Below are positions 9,392 to 18,543 of a stretch of DNA of 64,000 nt, in pieces (the first letter of the stretch is position 1; the number at the start of each line of letters is the position of its first letter). The position numbers and the translations under genes were made by a program. The notes beneath the pieces are model-generated. The model ran no database searches. It saw only the letters and a list, made by a program, of their open reading frames with translations, and had not been told where the DNA came from. Source of the DNA: Dyella jiangningensis. Lineage in GTDB: Bacteria; Pseudomonadota; Gammaproteobacteria; Xanthomonadales; Rhodanobacteraceae. The stretch spans positions 1,984,001 to 2,048,000 of the forward strand of contig CP007444.1 of the NCBI GenBank assembly GCA_000632805.1. Reading direction: 5' to 3'.

Positions 9392-10369
9392 ATGCACAAT
9401 CCAAACGACATGGCACCTATTGACCCTCGTCGCCGACAGCTGATGGCGACGGGCTTGATCGCTGCTGCTGCGATTTCGTTGCCGCTGTCTGCTGCCCAGA
9501 GGCCGGCAAAACAACTCCCTACCACCAAGCAAGGAAACGCTAACATGAACTCGATTACCACGAAAGACGGAACGGAGATCTTCTACAAGGACTGGGGCTC
9601 GGGTCAGCCCGTCGTTTTCCATCATGGTTGGCCGCTTTCCAGCGATGACTGGGACGCCCAGATGCTGTTCTTCCTGCACCAGGGATATCGCGTCATCGCA
9701 CATGATCGCCGTGGCCACGGCCGTTCATCACAAGGCAACATTGGCCACGACATGGATCACTACGCCGCAGATGCCGCTGTTGTGGTCGAGCATCTTGATC
9801 TACGCGATGCGATTCATGTCGGCCACTCCACCGGTGGCGGTGAAGCAGCGCGATACGTGGCTCGCCACGGCGCAGGCCGTGTTGCCAAGCTGGTACTCAT
9901 GAACGCCGTGCCTCCGCTCATGGTCCAAACCCCCGCCAATCCGGGTGGCCTTCCGATCAAGGTCTTTGACGAACTCCGCGCCGCGCTGGCCAGCAACCGT
10001 TCTCAGTTCTACCGAGACCTAGCATCGGGGCCGTTCTACGGTTTCAATCGCCCAGGCGCGAAGACAATCCAGGGCTGTGTCGACAACTGGTGGCGCCAAG
10101 GCATGATGGGCGCAGCCAACGCGCACTACGACGGCATTAAAGCGTTCTCGGAAACCGACTTTACCGATGACCTAAAGGCCATCAGCGTACCTACGCTGGT
10201 GATGCACGGTGACGACGATCAGATTGTCCCGCTTGCCGACTCTGCGCCTCTCTCGGCGAGGCTTCTTAAACACGCCACGCTGAAGGTTTACCCGAGCTAT
10301 CCCCATGGCATGTTCGCCGTCCATCCCGACGTCATCAATCGCGACCTTCTGGCATTCTTTCGCAGCTAA
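9392..10369 (+). CDS. Alpha/beta hydrolase (non-haem chloroperoxidase/esterase type), probably Tat-exported
   Basis: A 325-residue alpha/beta hydrolase. The catalytic triad is visible: nucleophile Ser in [12 protein letters not shown], Asp in [10 protein letters not shown] and His in [11 protein letters not shown]. The oxyanion region is [11 protein letters not shown]. The pattern [19 protein letters not shown] at the core start is typical of cofactor-free haloperoxidase/arylesterase proteins, whose physiological role is usually ester hydrolysis. The long form starts at 9392 and carries an RRRQLM-plus-hydrophobic segment resembling a Tat signal. A second ATG at 9545, with AAGGAAA well spaced before it, would give the usual cytoplasmic form of about 274 residues. 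The long form is listed, but both may be used. Confidence 0.9.
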   Translation: MHNPNDMAPIDPRRRQLMATGLIAAAAISLPLSAAQRPAKQLPTTKQGNANMNSITTKDGTEIFYKDWGSGQPVVFHHGWPLSSDDWDAQMLFFLHQGYRVIAHDRRGHGRSSQGNIGHDMDHYAADAAVVVEHLDLRDAIHVGHSTGGGEAARYVARHGAGRVAKLVLMNAVPPLMVQTPANPGGLPIKVFDELRAALASNRSQFYRDLASGPFYGFNRPGAKTIQGCVDNWWRQGMMGAANAHYDGIKAFSETDFTDDLKAISVPTLVMHGDDDQIVPLADSAPLSARLLKHATLKVYPSYPHGMFAVHPDVINRDLLAFFRS

Positions 10370-10622
10370 GCGTCGTTGGCATCCTGTCTAGGCCAGCAAC
10401 AAGGTCCATCGAGGACGGCATCGGAACATCAAGATCACAGAGGCTGCACGTCTCTCTTCCACGAAGAGGACAACCAGGACCAGTCGCCCGTTTGGCAGCC
10501 TCTCTATCTGCGTGCCGCGGACACGGCGTGCCCCCAGACCCAAAAGGGGAACGTCCGTTCGCTTCCACCGTTGCCGGTGCCGCGAGCATTCGATCCCTAT
10601 TCGAGTGCAGGAGGCTCTAACC

Positions 10623-10952
10623 ATGATTGAGGCTACATCGACCAACGCTTTGGTCCCGACGACGCTGAACTCCCTGGTGACTGCGGCGTATCTTGCCGAT
10701 CCTTCGGACATGCTGATTTCGCCGATCGGCGAACACAGCTACAGCACACTGTTCGGTCTGATACCGGCCACTCTGGCGGTATTGCGGGTCGCCGCCGCGG
10801 TGGAACCCGATCCCTCGGCCCTGCTGACCTGGTATCTGCATACGCCCATTGCAGAACTGGGTCACCTCAACGCAGCACAGCTCATAGAGCTGGGGCGCGC
10901 GGAGGCAGTCATCTCCTTTCTCCTCTCCGTCCTTGAGGGCGACCGCGACTGA
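10623..10952 (+). CDS. Small protein with Xre/MbcA/ParS-like C-terminal segment
   Basis: A 109-residue protein starting at ATG 10623 with AGGAGG about 10 bases upstream. The C-terminal half (WYLHTPIAELGHLNAAQL followed by IELGRAEAVISFLLSVLEG) follows the pattern of the antitoxin/toxin-binding domain of Xre-MbcA-ParS proteins (W..TPI..L.......L...GRAE.VI.FL). The N-terminal half has no clear helix-turn-helix. In complete systems a RES-domain toxin lies next to such a gene; none is present here. It could be an orphan antitoxin or an unrelated regulator. The family call is by pattern only. Confidence 0.6.
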   Translation: MIEATSTNALVPTTLNSLVTAAYLADPSDMLISPIGEHSYSTLFGLIPATLAVLRVAAAVEPDPSALLTWYLHTPIAELGHLNAAQLIELGRAEAVISFLLSVLEGDRD

Positions 10953-11303
10953 TGGCCGGTCAAGGCTACCGCCCTTATCCGGCACCACTACATTAGCCGT
11001 AACACCGCGGGCTGATTGTTGCGTAAATGGCAACACCCAAATTCCCTCAGCGGGTGTACCGCGCAATACAGGCGACTCCTAGCATGATGACGACATCGAC
11101 CATGGCCTGTTTCATGTGAAATGCGCCAAGGCGGTGGTGGTGACGATGCCTGCTTCTTATCCATTGCGCCGTGTTTGTCCATTTACGTCACGTGCGCGAG
11201 GCCCCGTCTCAAAGTCTCGCCCGCGCCTGGACTACCCCAGATCACTGCACCTGTAATACCCATTCCTTTTGCGCAGGCGCGCTTGCTTCCTATAGGAGCC
11301 ACC
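10953..11303. other. Intergenic region
   Basis: In this 351-bp spacer the only structure I can point to is a small hairpin (TGTTGC / GCAACA, 11017-11035). The acyltransferase frame stays open through part of it but lacks family homology before 11304. Confidence 0.55.
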
Positions 11304-12317
11304 ATGCCATACAACCCCGCGCTCGATGGCGTTCGCGCACTGGCGATCCTCGCCGTCCTCGCATTCCATTGCGGCGTGCCCCTGAGCGGCGGTGGATACC
11401 TCGGTGTAGACGTGTTCTTCGTCCTCTCGGGCTACCTCATCACGTCACTCCTTCTCGCGGAGCATCAGATCGGGGGCATCCAAGTCTGCTCTTTCTACAT
11501 CAGACGTGCGCTAAGACTCTACCCCACACTTCTGATCCTGATCGCCACATACCTTTTGGCAGCCCCTACGTTATGGCCCGCCAACCAGCGATGGCTAAAC
11601 GCTGCATTCGCCAGCTTCTACGTGATGGATTACGCGATGGCCTTCAGGTATGCGTCCAAGACCATCGGACATACCTGGTCACTGGGAGTGGAGGAAAAGT
11701 TCTATTTGCTCTGGCCGCTCGTTCTACCGCTTGTTCTGAGGGCACGACGGCCAGTCGCTTGGCTACTCTTAGCCTTTGCCTGCCTTAGTGCCTGGCGATG
11801 CTTCGTGACCATGTCCTGGGGCTGGGTCCAGGCATATTTCTCCTTCGACACCCGTATGAGTGGCATCGTGCTCGGCGCGATAGCTGCTTTCGTCCCGCAA
11901 CGTGTTTCGGGGCGAGTGGCCCTCATCGCCGGTGCGGCCCTCGCCATTTGCATCACCAGTTCGTTTATGCCGTCGCTACCGGCTCATCTGGCTGTGGAGG
12001 CCGTAACGTTGGAGGTTACCCTCGCCGAACTATCGGCCTTCCTAATCATTTGTTACCTAGCGCAGCATCGCCATTGCCCACTCCTCGCATCCCCGGCCAT
12101 GGTCTACATCGGCCGGCTCTCTTACGGCATCTATCTCTGGCACTTTCCGCTGATTGTTCTACTTAGGGACAGCTACTCCCTGCCCTGGTGGATCGTCCTG
12201 CCGGCAGCAGTCGTTTTCTCATTCGCAATGGCGGCGATCTGCTTGCACATGGTGGACATACCCATCAAACGTTGGCGCATGGAGCGCCCTCTAGGACGCA
12301 GTGTCATCGTTACGTGA
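11304..12317 (+). CDS. Acyltransferase family 3 (OafA/YrhL-like) membrane protein
   Basis: 337 residues. These multi-helix inner-membrane enzymes transfer acyl groups to cell-surface sugars or small molecules. The N-terminus shows the family signature: NPALDGVRALAILAVLAFH with the conserved Arg and His, then GYLGVDVFFVLSGYLI. The second signature, WSLGVEEKFYLLWPL, is in the middle. About ten hydrophobic segments follow. ATG 11304 is chosen because AGGAG lies 8 bases upstream and the family begins here; an upstream in-frame start at 11121 is not supported. No polysaccharide genes are nearby, so the acceptor is unknown. Confidence 0.92.
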   Translation: MPYNPALDGVRALAILAVLAFHCGVPLSGGGYLGVDVFFVLSGYLITSLLLAEHQIGGIQVCSFYIRRALRLYPTLLILIATYLLAAPTLWPANQRWLNAAFASFYVMDYAMAFRYASKTIGHTWSLGVEEKFYLLWPLVLPLVLRARRPVAWLLLAFACLSAWRCFVTMSWGWVQAYFSFDTRMSGIVLGAIAAFVPQRVSGRVALIAGAALAICITSSFMPSLPAHLAVEAVTLEVTLAELSAFLIICYLAQHRHCPLLASPAMVYIGRLSYGIYLWHFPLIVLLRDSYSLPWWIVLPAAVVFSFAMAAICLHMVDIPIKRWRMERPLGRSVIVT

Positions 12318-12369
12318 TCGTGACCTCGACTCGCCCGCGTAACCTCCCAACCATGCGAGGACACCTACC

Positions 12370-13926
12370 GTGAAACGCTATCGCATGATGTTCGGACTGA
12401 TGATGACGATCGCATTGGTCGCGCTTCATGCCCCGCGTGCCAATGCAAACCAGTGCGAAAGGATCAAGGACATCAAGATCGCCGATACCGAGATTAAACT
12501 TGCCGCGGTCATCGATGCGGGCGCATTCGTACCACCAACCCAAGGGTCGAATGGCTCCCAGCCCCGTCCGTACGCACGACTTCCTTCTTTCTGCCGCGTT
12601 GCGGGCGTTCGTCACCCAACGCCCGACTCGAACATAGGGTTCGAAATCTGGATGCCGGTATCTAGTTGGAACGGCAAGCTCGTCGGGATTGGTAACGGGG
12701 CTTGGGCAGGCTCCGTCACGTATCCAGCGATGATCGCCCCCCTTTCCAAGGGGTATGCGACAGTGGCGAGCGACAGCGGGCACCAAGGCAGCCCCCTCGA
12801 CGCCAGCTTTGCGGCGGGCCATCCCGAGCGGCTTGTCGACTTCGGCTCCCGTGGCATTCACGAAATGACGGTGGCCGCAAAGGAGATCATCGAAGCGTTC
12901 TATGGGAGAAAAACGGAACGCTCGCTATTCGCGAGCTGCTCTACCGGTGGCCGCCAGGGCCTGATGGAGGCATCTCGCTATCCAGACGACTACGACGGCA
13001 TCTCATCAATGGCGCCGGCAAACCCAACAGTTCCTCTCATGGTGGGCTCGCTGTGGACTAGTTCGGCAACCGCAAAGAGCCCTGAAAGCCAAATCTCGCC
13101 AGCCGCGTTCGACCTAGTGCACAAGGCCGCGATGGAGAGCTGCGATGCCAACGATGGCGTGAGAGACGGCATCATCTCTGCACCTGATCGGTGCCATTTC
13201 GATCCCGGCTCGCTTCAGTGTAAGGGCGTGACCAACAGGTTACCCAGCGATAGTGCTCGCTGCCTGACCGAGCCGCAGGTTGCCGCGCTGCGCGCGATCT
13301 ATCAGGGGCCACACAACCCTCGGACGGGGGAATCCATCATTCCAGGCTTCGAACCTGGCAGCGAGGCATTGCTTTCGATCCAGACATCCGGCTCTGGACC
13401 CATTCCTCCGGTTCTCAGCTATTTTCGTGATCTCGTCTTCAAGAATCCCCGATGGGAATTCCGGACTTTCGACTACGATGAGAACGTCAGCCAAGCGTTG
13501 TCCTTGCACAGTCGACAAGTTGATGTTGCTCCCGCAAGCGTTGCGGACTATCTCAAGGGTGGTCGCAAACTGCTCATTTCACATGGCTGGGCGGACCCAC
13601 TCGTTCCACCGTTGGCGAGCGTCCACTTTTACGACGCACTGACCACCGCTACCGGGACCAGCGCAGGGGAGAATGCGCGCCTATACATGGTTCCAGGCAT
13701 GGGCCACTGCACGGGTGGCGATGGTCCCTTTTTGTTCGATGCCATCAGTACCATCGACGAATGGGTAGCGACCGGTCGAGCACCCGACCGCATCGTAGTG
13801 AGCAACCCTCCTAGCGCGGCCGCTCGAACGAGGCCTATATGCCCATACCCGAAAGAAGCTGTGTACGCCGGCACAGGCAGCACCGACGACGAGAAGAACT
13901 TCCGTTGCGAGGCTGTGACGCACTAG
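12370..13926 (+). CDS. Tannase/feruloyl esterase family protein, exported
   Basis: 518 residues with a cleavable signal peptide (MFGLMMTIALVALHAPRANA). The serine esterase core shows nucleophile Ser in SCSTGGRQGLMEASRYP (about residue 185), acid residue in HGWADPLVPP and His in VPGMGHCTGG. Cysteines suited to the family's disulphide next to the triad are present. Such enzymes hydrolyse ester bonds of tannins, feruloylated or related aromatic plant esters in the periplasm or outside the cell. It is 52 bp downstream of the acyltransferase gene. The substrate among aromatic esters cannot be assigned. Confidence 0.92.
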   Translation: MKRYRMMFGLMMTIALVALHAPRANANQCERIKDIKIADTEIKLAAVIDAGAFVPPTQGSNGSQPRPYARLPSFCRVAGVRHPTPDSNIGFEIWMPVSSWNGKLVGIGNGAWAGSVTYPAMIAPLSKGYATVASDSGHQGSPLDASFAAGHPERLVDFGSRGIHEMTVAAKEIIEAFYGRKTERSLFASCSTGGRQGLMEASRYPDDYDGISSMAPANPTVPLMVGSLWTSSATAKSPESQISPAAFDLVHKAAMESCDANDGVRDGIISAPDRCHFDPGSLQCKGVTNRLPSDSARCLTEPQVAALRAIYQGPHNPRTGESIIPGFEPGSEALLSIQTSGSGPIPPVLSYFRDLVFKNPRWEFRTFDYDENVSQALSLHSRQVDVAPASVADYLKGGRKLLISHGWADPLVPPLASVHFYDALTTATGTSAGENARLYMVPGMGHCTGGDGPFLFDAISTIDEWVATGRAPDRIVVSNPPSAAARTRPICPYPKEAVYAGTGSTDDEKNFRCEAVTH

Positions 13927-14288
13927 CCTTCGCATCCTATTGGAGACTCTGCTCTTCCTAGAGGGCACTCATTACCATTCCTAGGTTCGCCACTGGTGAC
14001 GCCCCACGGGCAATTCCCAAATGCGCGCTTGCGGTATACCGGCCGGCAAGCCAAGCAGCAACTCCGGCAGATGAGGCATCAGGCGGCATTGGTGCGCGAC
14101 CAACACGATGGTGATTCTCTTCGTGAGGCTACCGGTCCCTCGCGATCTCGCTGACCCTATATGCGAAAGATCAAAAGGTTCTTGCAGATCGGTCGTCGGG
14201 AAGACTGGTTTGACCATTCATGGCTTCCAAACGAATGGATCGATCTGCATTCCTAAAGAGTGCACCCATCATCTCGCCGGAGGAATTC
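13927..14288. other. Intergenic region
   Basis: In this 362-bp spacer a minus-strand frame at 13981-14217 (78 codons) has no recognisable domain and no ribosome site. The region between 14220 and 14288 is open in the frame of the next gene but precedes its signal peptide. Confidence 0.5.
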
Positions 14289-15296
14289 ATGGTGTCCCGA
14301 ACGCATAGTTTTGCTCGAAAACTCTTGGTCAGTGCGCTCGTCATGGCCTCGGGGTCGACCTTCGTTGCGGAGACCGCATCGGCCGGCGCTCCGATTGTCC
14401 AAACCCAGGCGCCGGGCTATTACCGTCTGGTGCTGGGAGCCTTCGAGGTGACGGCCTTGAACGACGGTACGATCGACTTTCCCATGGACAAGCTGCTGAT
14501 CGGAGAGTCTCCAGACGAAATAACCGCTGACTACCGGAAGGTGTTTCAGAAACTCCCGGCGGAGTCCTCAATGAACCAGTTTCTGATCAACACCGGCGAC
14601 CGGCTGGTGCTGGTTGACACGGGCGCGGGCAGTTTCTACGGCCCAACCCTGGGAAATACGGTCAACAACCTACGGGCAGCGGGCTACACACCTGAGCAGG
14701 TCGATGACGTGGTGATCACCCACATGCATGTCGATCATATTGGCGGCCTGGCTAAAAATGGGCAACGGTTCTTTCCAAACGCCGTACTTCACGTCGATAA
14801 GGCTGAGTACAACTACTGGATGAACCAGGCGAACAGCGCCGGTGCTTCTGAGGCGGTACGGATTTGCTTCGAGGTCGCCCCGAAGATGTTTAACCCTTAT
14901 CTCGCAGCCGGCAAGTTGAAACTCTTCCAGGGCGACACCCAGATCGCCCCTGGCATCCGCGCCACTCCCGAAGCCGGCCATACCCCCGGCCACAGCTTTT
15001 TCGTCGTGGAGAGCAAGGGAGCTAAGCTGGTTCTGTGGGGCGATGTGGTGCACTCGGCCCCCGTACAGTTTCACGATCCGTCCGTCCGTATCGTGTGGGA
15101 CAGCGATGACAAAAGGGCAGAGCATGTGCGCGAGATCGCGTTCGCCGATGCAGCGGCGCGCGGATATCTCATCGGCGCGGCTCACCTTCCGTTCCCTTCT
15201 TTCGGACACATCACGAAGGCTGATAGCGGCAAAGGCTATCTGTACGTGCCGTTGAACTACACGAAGAACCGGTCAGTCGAGAATGGTGGGCACTGA
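14289..15296 (+). CDS. Metallo-beta-lactamase-fold hydrolase, exported
   Basis: 335 residues from ATG 14289, which has GGAGGAA spaced about 5 bases before it. The N-terminus is a signal peptide (KLLVSALVMASGSTFVAETASAGA). The dinuclear metal site is clear in THMHVDHIGGL (HxHxDH), with further ligands in TPEAGHTPGHSFF and LWGDVVHSAP and a final AAHLPFPSFGH. This pattern is shared with N-acyl-homoserine-lactone lactonases and related periplasmic MBL proteins. No neighbour indicates a substrate. A longer start at 14220 would bury the signal peptide and is rejected. Confidence 0.92.
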   Translation: MVSRTHSFARKLLVSALVMASGSTFVAETASAGAPIVQTQAPGYYRLVLGAFEVTALNDGTIDFPMDKLLIGESPDEITADYRKVFQKLPAESSMNQFLINTGDRLVLVDTGAGSFYGPTLGNTVNNLRAAGYTPEQVDDVVITHMHVDHIGGLAKNGQRFFPNAVLHVDKAEYNYWMNQANSAGASEAVRICFEVAPKMFNPYLAAGKLKLFQGDTQIAPGIRATPEAGHTPGHSFFVVESKGAKLVLWGDVVHSAPVQFHDPSVRIVWDSDDKRAEHVREIAFADAAARGYLIGAAHLPFPSFGHITKADSGKGYLYVPLNYTKNRSVENGGH

Positions 15297-15606
15297 TGCG
15301 CCTCACGCGGCCAGGGTCATGATGGCTACCGTCCTTGCGTTTCTTGAACGCCGGAAAACCTGACTAGTCTTGGCAAAGTGGCCATCTTCATGAACGAAGA
15401 TGGCCGCGCGGTGGCGGATGAAACGCTTCCGCGGTCGACACAATTTAAGCCAGTCCAGCCTTGTCGACACCAAAGGCCTTATCCAGCTGACCCTGACCCA
15501 CCCCCGGACTCTAATTCGCTCCGCTACTGAAAGCGGGGGCGTCGTAGCAGCCCCTACTGCTCGGTCTGTCTTCGATTTTGAGATGCCGCGCCGTTAGGTT
15601 GGCGCC
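15297..15606. other. Intergenic region with inverted repeat
   Basis: This 310-bp spacer between the MBL gene and the SRAP operon contains the perfect hairpin listed separately and presumably the operon promoter; no gene seen. Confidence 0.6.
15380..15405. repeat. Perfect 10-bp inverted repeat
   Basis: GGCCATCTTC / atgaac / GAAGATGGCC lies 84 bp after the MBL stop. The stem is strong and the loop short, but no T-run follows. It may be a terminator, a mobile repeat copy or an operator of the downstream operon. Confidence 0.55.
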
Positions 15607-15816
15607 ATGAACCCACGCGCCGAACTCCAGAAAGGCCTAAACCGGATAGAAGGCCAACTGCCGCGGTTGCTTGACGAACTGCCGGACCCAGCTGACTTTT
15701 GGCCGGCTTTCGCTGGGGAGGCTGACGCGATTCTTGAGGGTGCCGGGCTGGAGCACGACTGGGTGGCCGACAGGCTGGAGAGTATGCTGGCCTTCCATGG
15801 GGCACCCGCGCCCTGA
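15607..15816 (+). CDS. Small acidic protein, first gene of the SRAP operon
   Basis: 69 residues, acidic and probably helical (AELQKGLNRIEGQLPRLLDELP...). It has no motif I recognise. It ends 10 bp before the GTG start of the SRAP gene, and GAGGAG overlapping its end serves as that gene's ribosome site, so the two are almost certainly cotranscribed. Codon use looks like a real gene. It may be a partner or regulator of the SRAP protein; this is inferred from linkage alone. Confidence 0.7.
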   Translation: MNPRAELQKGLNRIEGQLPRLLDELPDPADFWPAFAGEADAILEGAGLEHDWVADRLESMLAFHGAPAP

Positions 15817-15826
15817 GGAGCCTGCC

Positions 15827-16843
15827 GTGTGCTACTCCGCGCAGATCTATTCCGACTTCCGGAAGTATCAGCGGCTTGGTGGCAAGCTCGATATCGACGC
15901 GTATGTGAAGCTGGCGGGCTGGACCAAGGCAAAGGGGATCTGGATCAAGTTAGTTCCCAAGAGCACGCGCATCGCGCTGCTTGAGGTCTCGGAGCAACCC
16001 GAGTTTCAGGACGAACACGGTGCTCTCCTGTTCCATGCCGTATCCGACGCGGAGGTGTCAGCGATCGCTGACCTCGATGCCGAGGTGGCCAAGCAGGAAC
16101 AGCGCATCGCGGACGCCGAGGCGAAGCTAGCCTCGGCTCGCCCGACCAAGGCCGCGGAGAAAGAACTTAGCGCCGCCAAGAAGAAACGCGACGCCGCCCT
16201 GGAGAAAATTGAAACCGAGAAGCGTCTCGTTCAACCGCGGGAGACGGAACGCATCTATCCGGGCCACTTCGCCCCGGTCCTCATTCGCGACCCAGCTACC
16301 GGCGAACGCATGGTGGTTCCCATGCGCTACCGTTGCCGCCTGCCTGGCTGGACTGAGGCCATGGAGCGTCTCAAGCCGGGCACCTACAACGCCCGCCGGG
16401 ACAAATTGTCGACCGTGTGGAAGCAGCTCTTCGGCCATAACCACGGCATCATCGCAGCCAACCACTTCTACGAGAGCGTGTCGCTTCATCGCCTCCAGCA
16501 GCGCGAGTTGGTGCCCGGCGAGCGCGACATTGCCGTCGAAGTCCGCTTCACCCCCGACCCGCCTCAAGAAATGTACCTGGCCTGCCTATGGCGGTACGTC
16601 GAACCCGAGAGAGAAGAGCCCGGCTTCTATACCTTCGCTGTCATTACTCGCGATCCGCCACCCGAGGTTCTGGCGGCAGGGCACGACCGGTGTGTCATAC
16701 CTATTCGGGAAGAGAACCTGGATGCTTGGCTCAATCCTGACACGGCAAGCCCGTCGTCTTCGTATGCGATTCTCGATGACCCCATCGATGCGTACTACCG
16801 GCACGAGCTAGCCAAGAAGAGTGAGGCGGGAGAGGAAACATGA
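15827..16843 (+). CDS. SRAP (YedK/HMCES-like) DNA-protein crosslink protein, coiled-coil subfamily
   Basis: 338 residues. SRAP proteins form a thiazolidine crosslink to abasic sites in single-stranded DNA through a cysteine at position 2. The GTG start at 15827 is chosen because it places that Cys directly after the initiator (MCYSAQIYSDF) and has GAGGAG upstream; the longer ATG frame from 15671 would abolish the active site. The active-site Asn lies in GIIAANHFYES (about residue 212) and the His in AAGHDRCVIPI (about residue 286). Between the first strand and the core is an Ala/Lys/Glu-rich helical insert of about 60 residues (AKQEQRIADAEAKLASARP region), probably a coiled coil, absent from YedK. 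It lies between two small genes with tight spacing. Confidence 0.9.
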   Translation: MCYSAQIYSDFRKYQRLGGKLDIDAYVKLAGWTKAKGIWIKLVPKSTRIALLEVSEQPEFQDEHGALLFHAVSDAEVSAIADLDAEVAKQEQRIADAEAKLASARPTKAAEKELSAAKKKRDAALEKIETEKRLVQPRETERIYPGHFAPVLIRDPATGERMVVPMRYRCRLPGWTEAMERLKPGTYNARRDKLSTVWKQLFGHNHGIIAANHFYESVSLHRLQQRELVPGERDIAVEVRFTPDPPQEMYLACLWRYVEPEREEPGFYTFAVITRDPPPEVLAAGHDRCVIPIREENLDAWLNPDTASPSSSYAILDDPIDAYYRHELAKKSEAGEET

Positions 16844-17154
16844 CCGACGCCGTTCGCCCTACCGAAGAAGGCAAGCTCCGATATCCTGGTTACACCGACA
16901 ACGACGTCGACCCGCCGGAGCATTACGCCGCCGGCTTCAACCATTCCTTCAATCCACCGATTCCCTGCACCTGCACGCCGACCTGCCAGGCGCGATGCGC
17001 GGGCGAGTGCGGCTGCGCAGCCTGCAGAATGGCATTTGCCGATTACGCCAATATGCGGGGATGGTTTTGGCCAAAGGGCGAACCGCAAGAGCCGGCCCTG
17101 GATCAGCAGCTCGAGGAATATCGCCGCGCGCTCGGCCCCCAGAAGCGGCCATGA
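16840..17154 (+). CDS. Cysteine-cluster small protein, last gene of SRAP operon
   Basis: 104 residues; its ATG overlaps the SRAP stop codon (ATGA). A dense cysteine cluster, PCTCTPTCQARCAGECGCAACRMAF (positions ~43-67; eight Cys), suggests a zinc or other metal site. It is followed by an aromatic segment (GWFWPKGEP) and a helical acidic tail. I do not recognise the family. Translational coupling to an abasic-site-binding protein suggests a joint role in DNA damage handling, but this is inference. Confidence 0.72.
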   Translation: MTDAVRPTEEGKLRYPGYTDNDVDPPEHYAAGFNHSFNPPIPCTCTPTCQARCAGECGCAACRMAFADYANMRGWFWPKGEPQEPALDQQLEEYRRALGPQKRP

Positions 17155-17410
17155 AGCGCCAGTGGATGTAACTGTCCTCATTCGAAGCAGACTCACCCTA
17201 CCCTCGATAACGCGTCCTAATCGCCTTACTCGGCCGGCAATGTTGACGGAACGCCGTGGTTGAGGCGGTGGCTGATAAAAAGCTCTAGTCTTCATCGAGC
17301 CAGTCAACCAATAGACTCGCGCCTTGCGCGCGCTTGGCACTCCACGGCTAAGCTGCAATCCTCAAGTCGGGCCATGCATAGGCCGTCAGGGCATGACAAC
17401 CCTCATGGCG

Positions 17411-18136
17411 TTAAGGTTTTCCATAGAATTGAATGGCCCGCTGATAGAATCGCGAAGCCCCCTCTTCGGGCTCAATGACCGTCATTATTAGCGGAAGCGC
17501 CAAGTCGTCTATGTGCGGACGGACGCGCTGCATGCTCGTTCGGCTAACTCGTTCCGCTACCTGCTTTGGAGCCGCAATGGCCACCAAGAGTGACGCTTCC
17601 TGCTGATTGTCGCCACGCAGGACTTCCACAATATAGCCAGCCGTCACGTCCGAGTCGATCTCGCAAAACGCCCTTAGCACAGCGATCAGTTCATCTACGG
17701 GAACGGTAGGTACGCGGACCGCCACCGTTTCGGGCGCTGAAAGCTCTTCTCGCCCGAACGCCACGAGTGGCTGACCGGTCAACAGGGCAGCGACTTCCTC
17801 CGGATACAACATCACCTGGTCATCATTGGGATCCAGCATCAGTGTCGCGCCCTGGGTCAACTCAAACATTTGGCGCCCATCCAATGCGATGACGCTCACT
17901 TGCTTGCTCGAGCCCAAAGCACGCTGAGCCTTCGCTTGGTCAGAGAAGAAAGGCAGCACGGTCTGTCCGTTGTCCGGCCGATTGAACTGTATGAAACGAA
18001 TACGCCCTGGTACTTGATGTACAGGGACATGAGCGTAGACAGTGGCAGTCAGCAAGGCCTCGAAAAACTGCGGCTCAGCAAGAGGATTATTCCGAACAGC
18101 TCTCAGCAACTCCTGCAACTGCGATCGCGTAGTCAT
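17411..18136 (-). CDS. SseB-family protein
   Basis: About 241 residues from ATG 18136. The N-terminal half has the SseB pattern (EPQFFEALLTATVYAHVP, FIQFNRPDNGQTVLPFFSD, then LTQGATLMLDP near the usual NPGS-like loop). The C-terminal half (PVDELIAVLRAFCEIDSDV, SLLVAIAAP) matches the SseB C-terminal domain. SseB-type proteins are cytoplasmic and poorly understood; the E. coli name refers to enhanced serine sensitivity. It lies 66 bp downstream of an XRE regulator on the same strand, so it may be the second gene of that repressor's operon. An upstream in-frame start at 18193 adds residues of no clear meaning. Confidence 0.8.
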   Translation of the reverse strand: MTTRSQLQELLRAVRNNPLAEPQFFEALLTATVYAHVPVHQVPGRIRFIQFNRPDNGQTVLPFFSDQAKAQRALGSSKQVSVIALDGRQMFELTQGATLMLDPNDDQVMLYPEEVAALLTGQPLVAFGREELSAPETVAVRVPTVPVDELIAVLRAFCEIDSDVTAGYIVEVLRGDNQQEASLLVAIAAPKQVAERVSRTSMQRVRPHIDDLALPLIMTVIEPEEGASRFYQRAIQFYGKP

Positions 18137-18202
18137 CGACGAGCTCTCTTCTGGGGCGGCAAAACGAGGCAGACCTCCGCTATCCAGGCCCAAGAAAGCG
18201 AT

Positions 18203-18520
18203 CTATCGCGCTTCGAGCTTTTTCAGGAGCAGGTCCTTCTCCGCGATGGACAGTTGGTCAAATGCCAAAATCGCGCGTGCCAGCCGTTCGTCGCCCGCGA
18301 AGAGGTAAGCCGTCGGCACCTCCAACACGTCCGCCAATCGTTGAACGGTCGCCAAGTCGGGCTGGTGAACGCCCAGTTCATAGCGATTGATACGCGTACT
18401 GGCCACGAACGGGTCCATTCCTGCCTGAATGCCAAGCTGCTTCTGGGACAGGGCTTTTAGCTCCCGCGCCGCTTTGAGGCGGTGCTGAAAGATCGCCTGG
18501 ATGTCGGTCTTGCGCGGCAT
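18203..18520 (-). CDS. XRE-family helix-turn-helix repressor
   Basis: 105 residues from ATG 18520. The helix-turn-helix spans RLKAARELKALSQKQLGIQAG, then the recognition region FVASTRINRYELGVHQPD and LATVQRLADVLEVPTAYLFAGDE, a classical lambda-Cro/P22-C2-like fold, with a helical C-terminal tail likely to dimerise. Two dyads with the same core lie 24-73 bp upstream of the start (18544-18593), which strongly suggests autoregulation. It is just outside the left end of the large transposon. It could belong to an older mobile element or be a housekeeping regulator of the SseB gene. Confidence 0.9.
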   Translation of the reverse strand: MPRKTDIQAIFQHRLKAARELKALSQKQLGIQAGMDPFVASTRINRYELGVHQPDLATVQRLADVLEVPTAYLFAGDERLARAILAFDQLSIAEKDLLLKKLEAR

Positions 18521-18543
18521 GGCACGAACCTTGTAGGGGTGCC

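Noticed and set aside
13981-14217. 78-codon minus-strand frame in the spacer after the tannase gene
   Set aside because: No ribosome site, no domain and no neighbour to support it.
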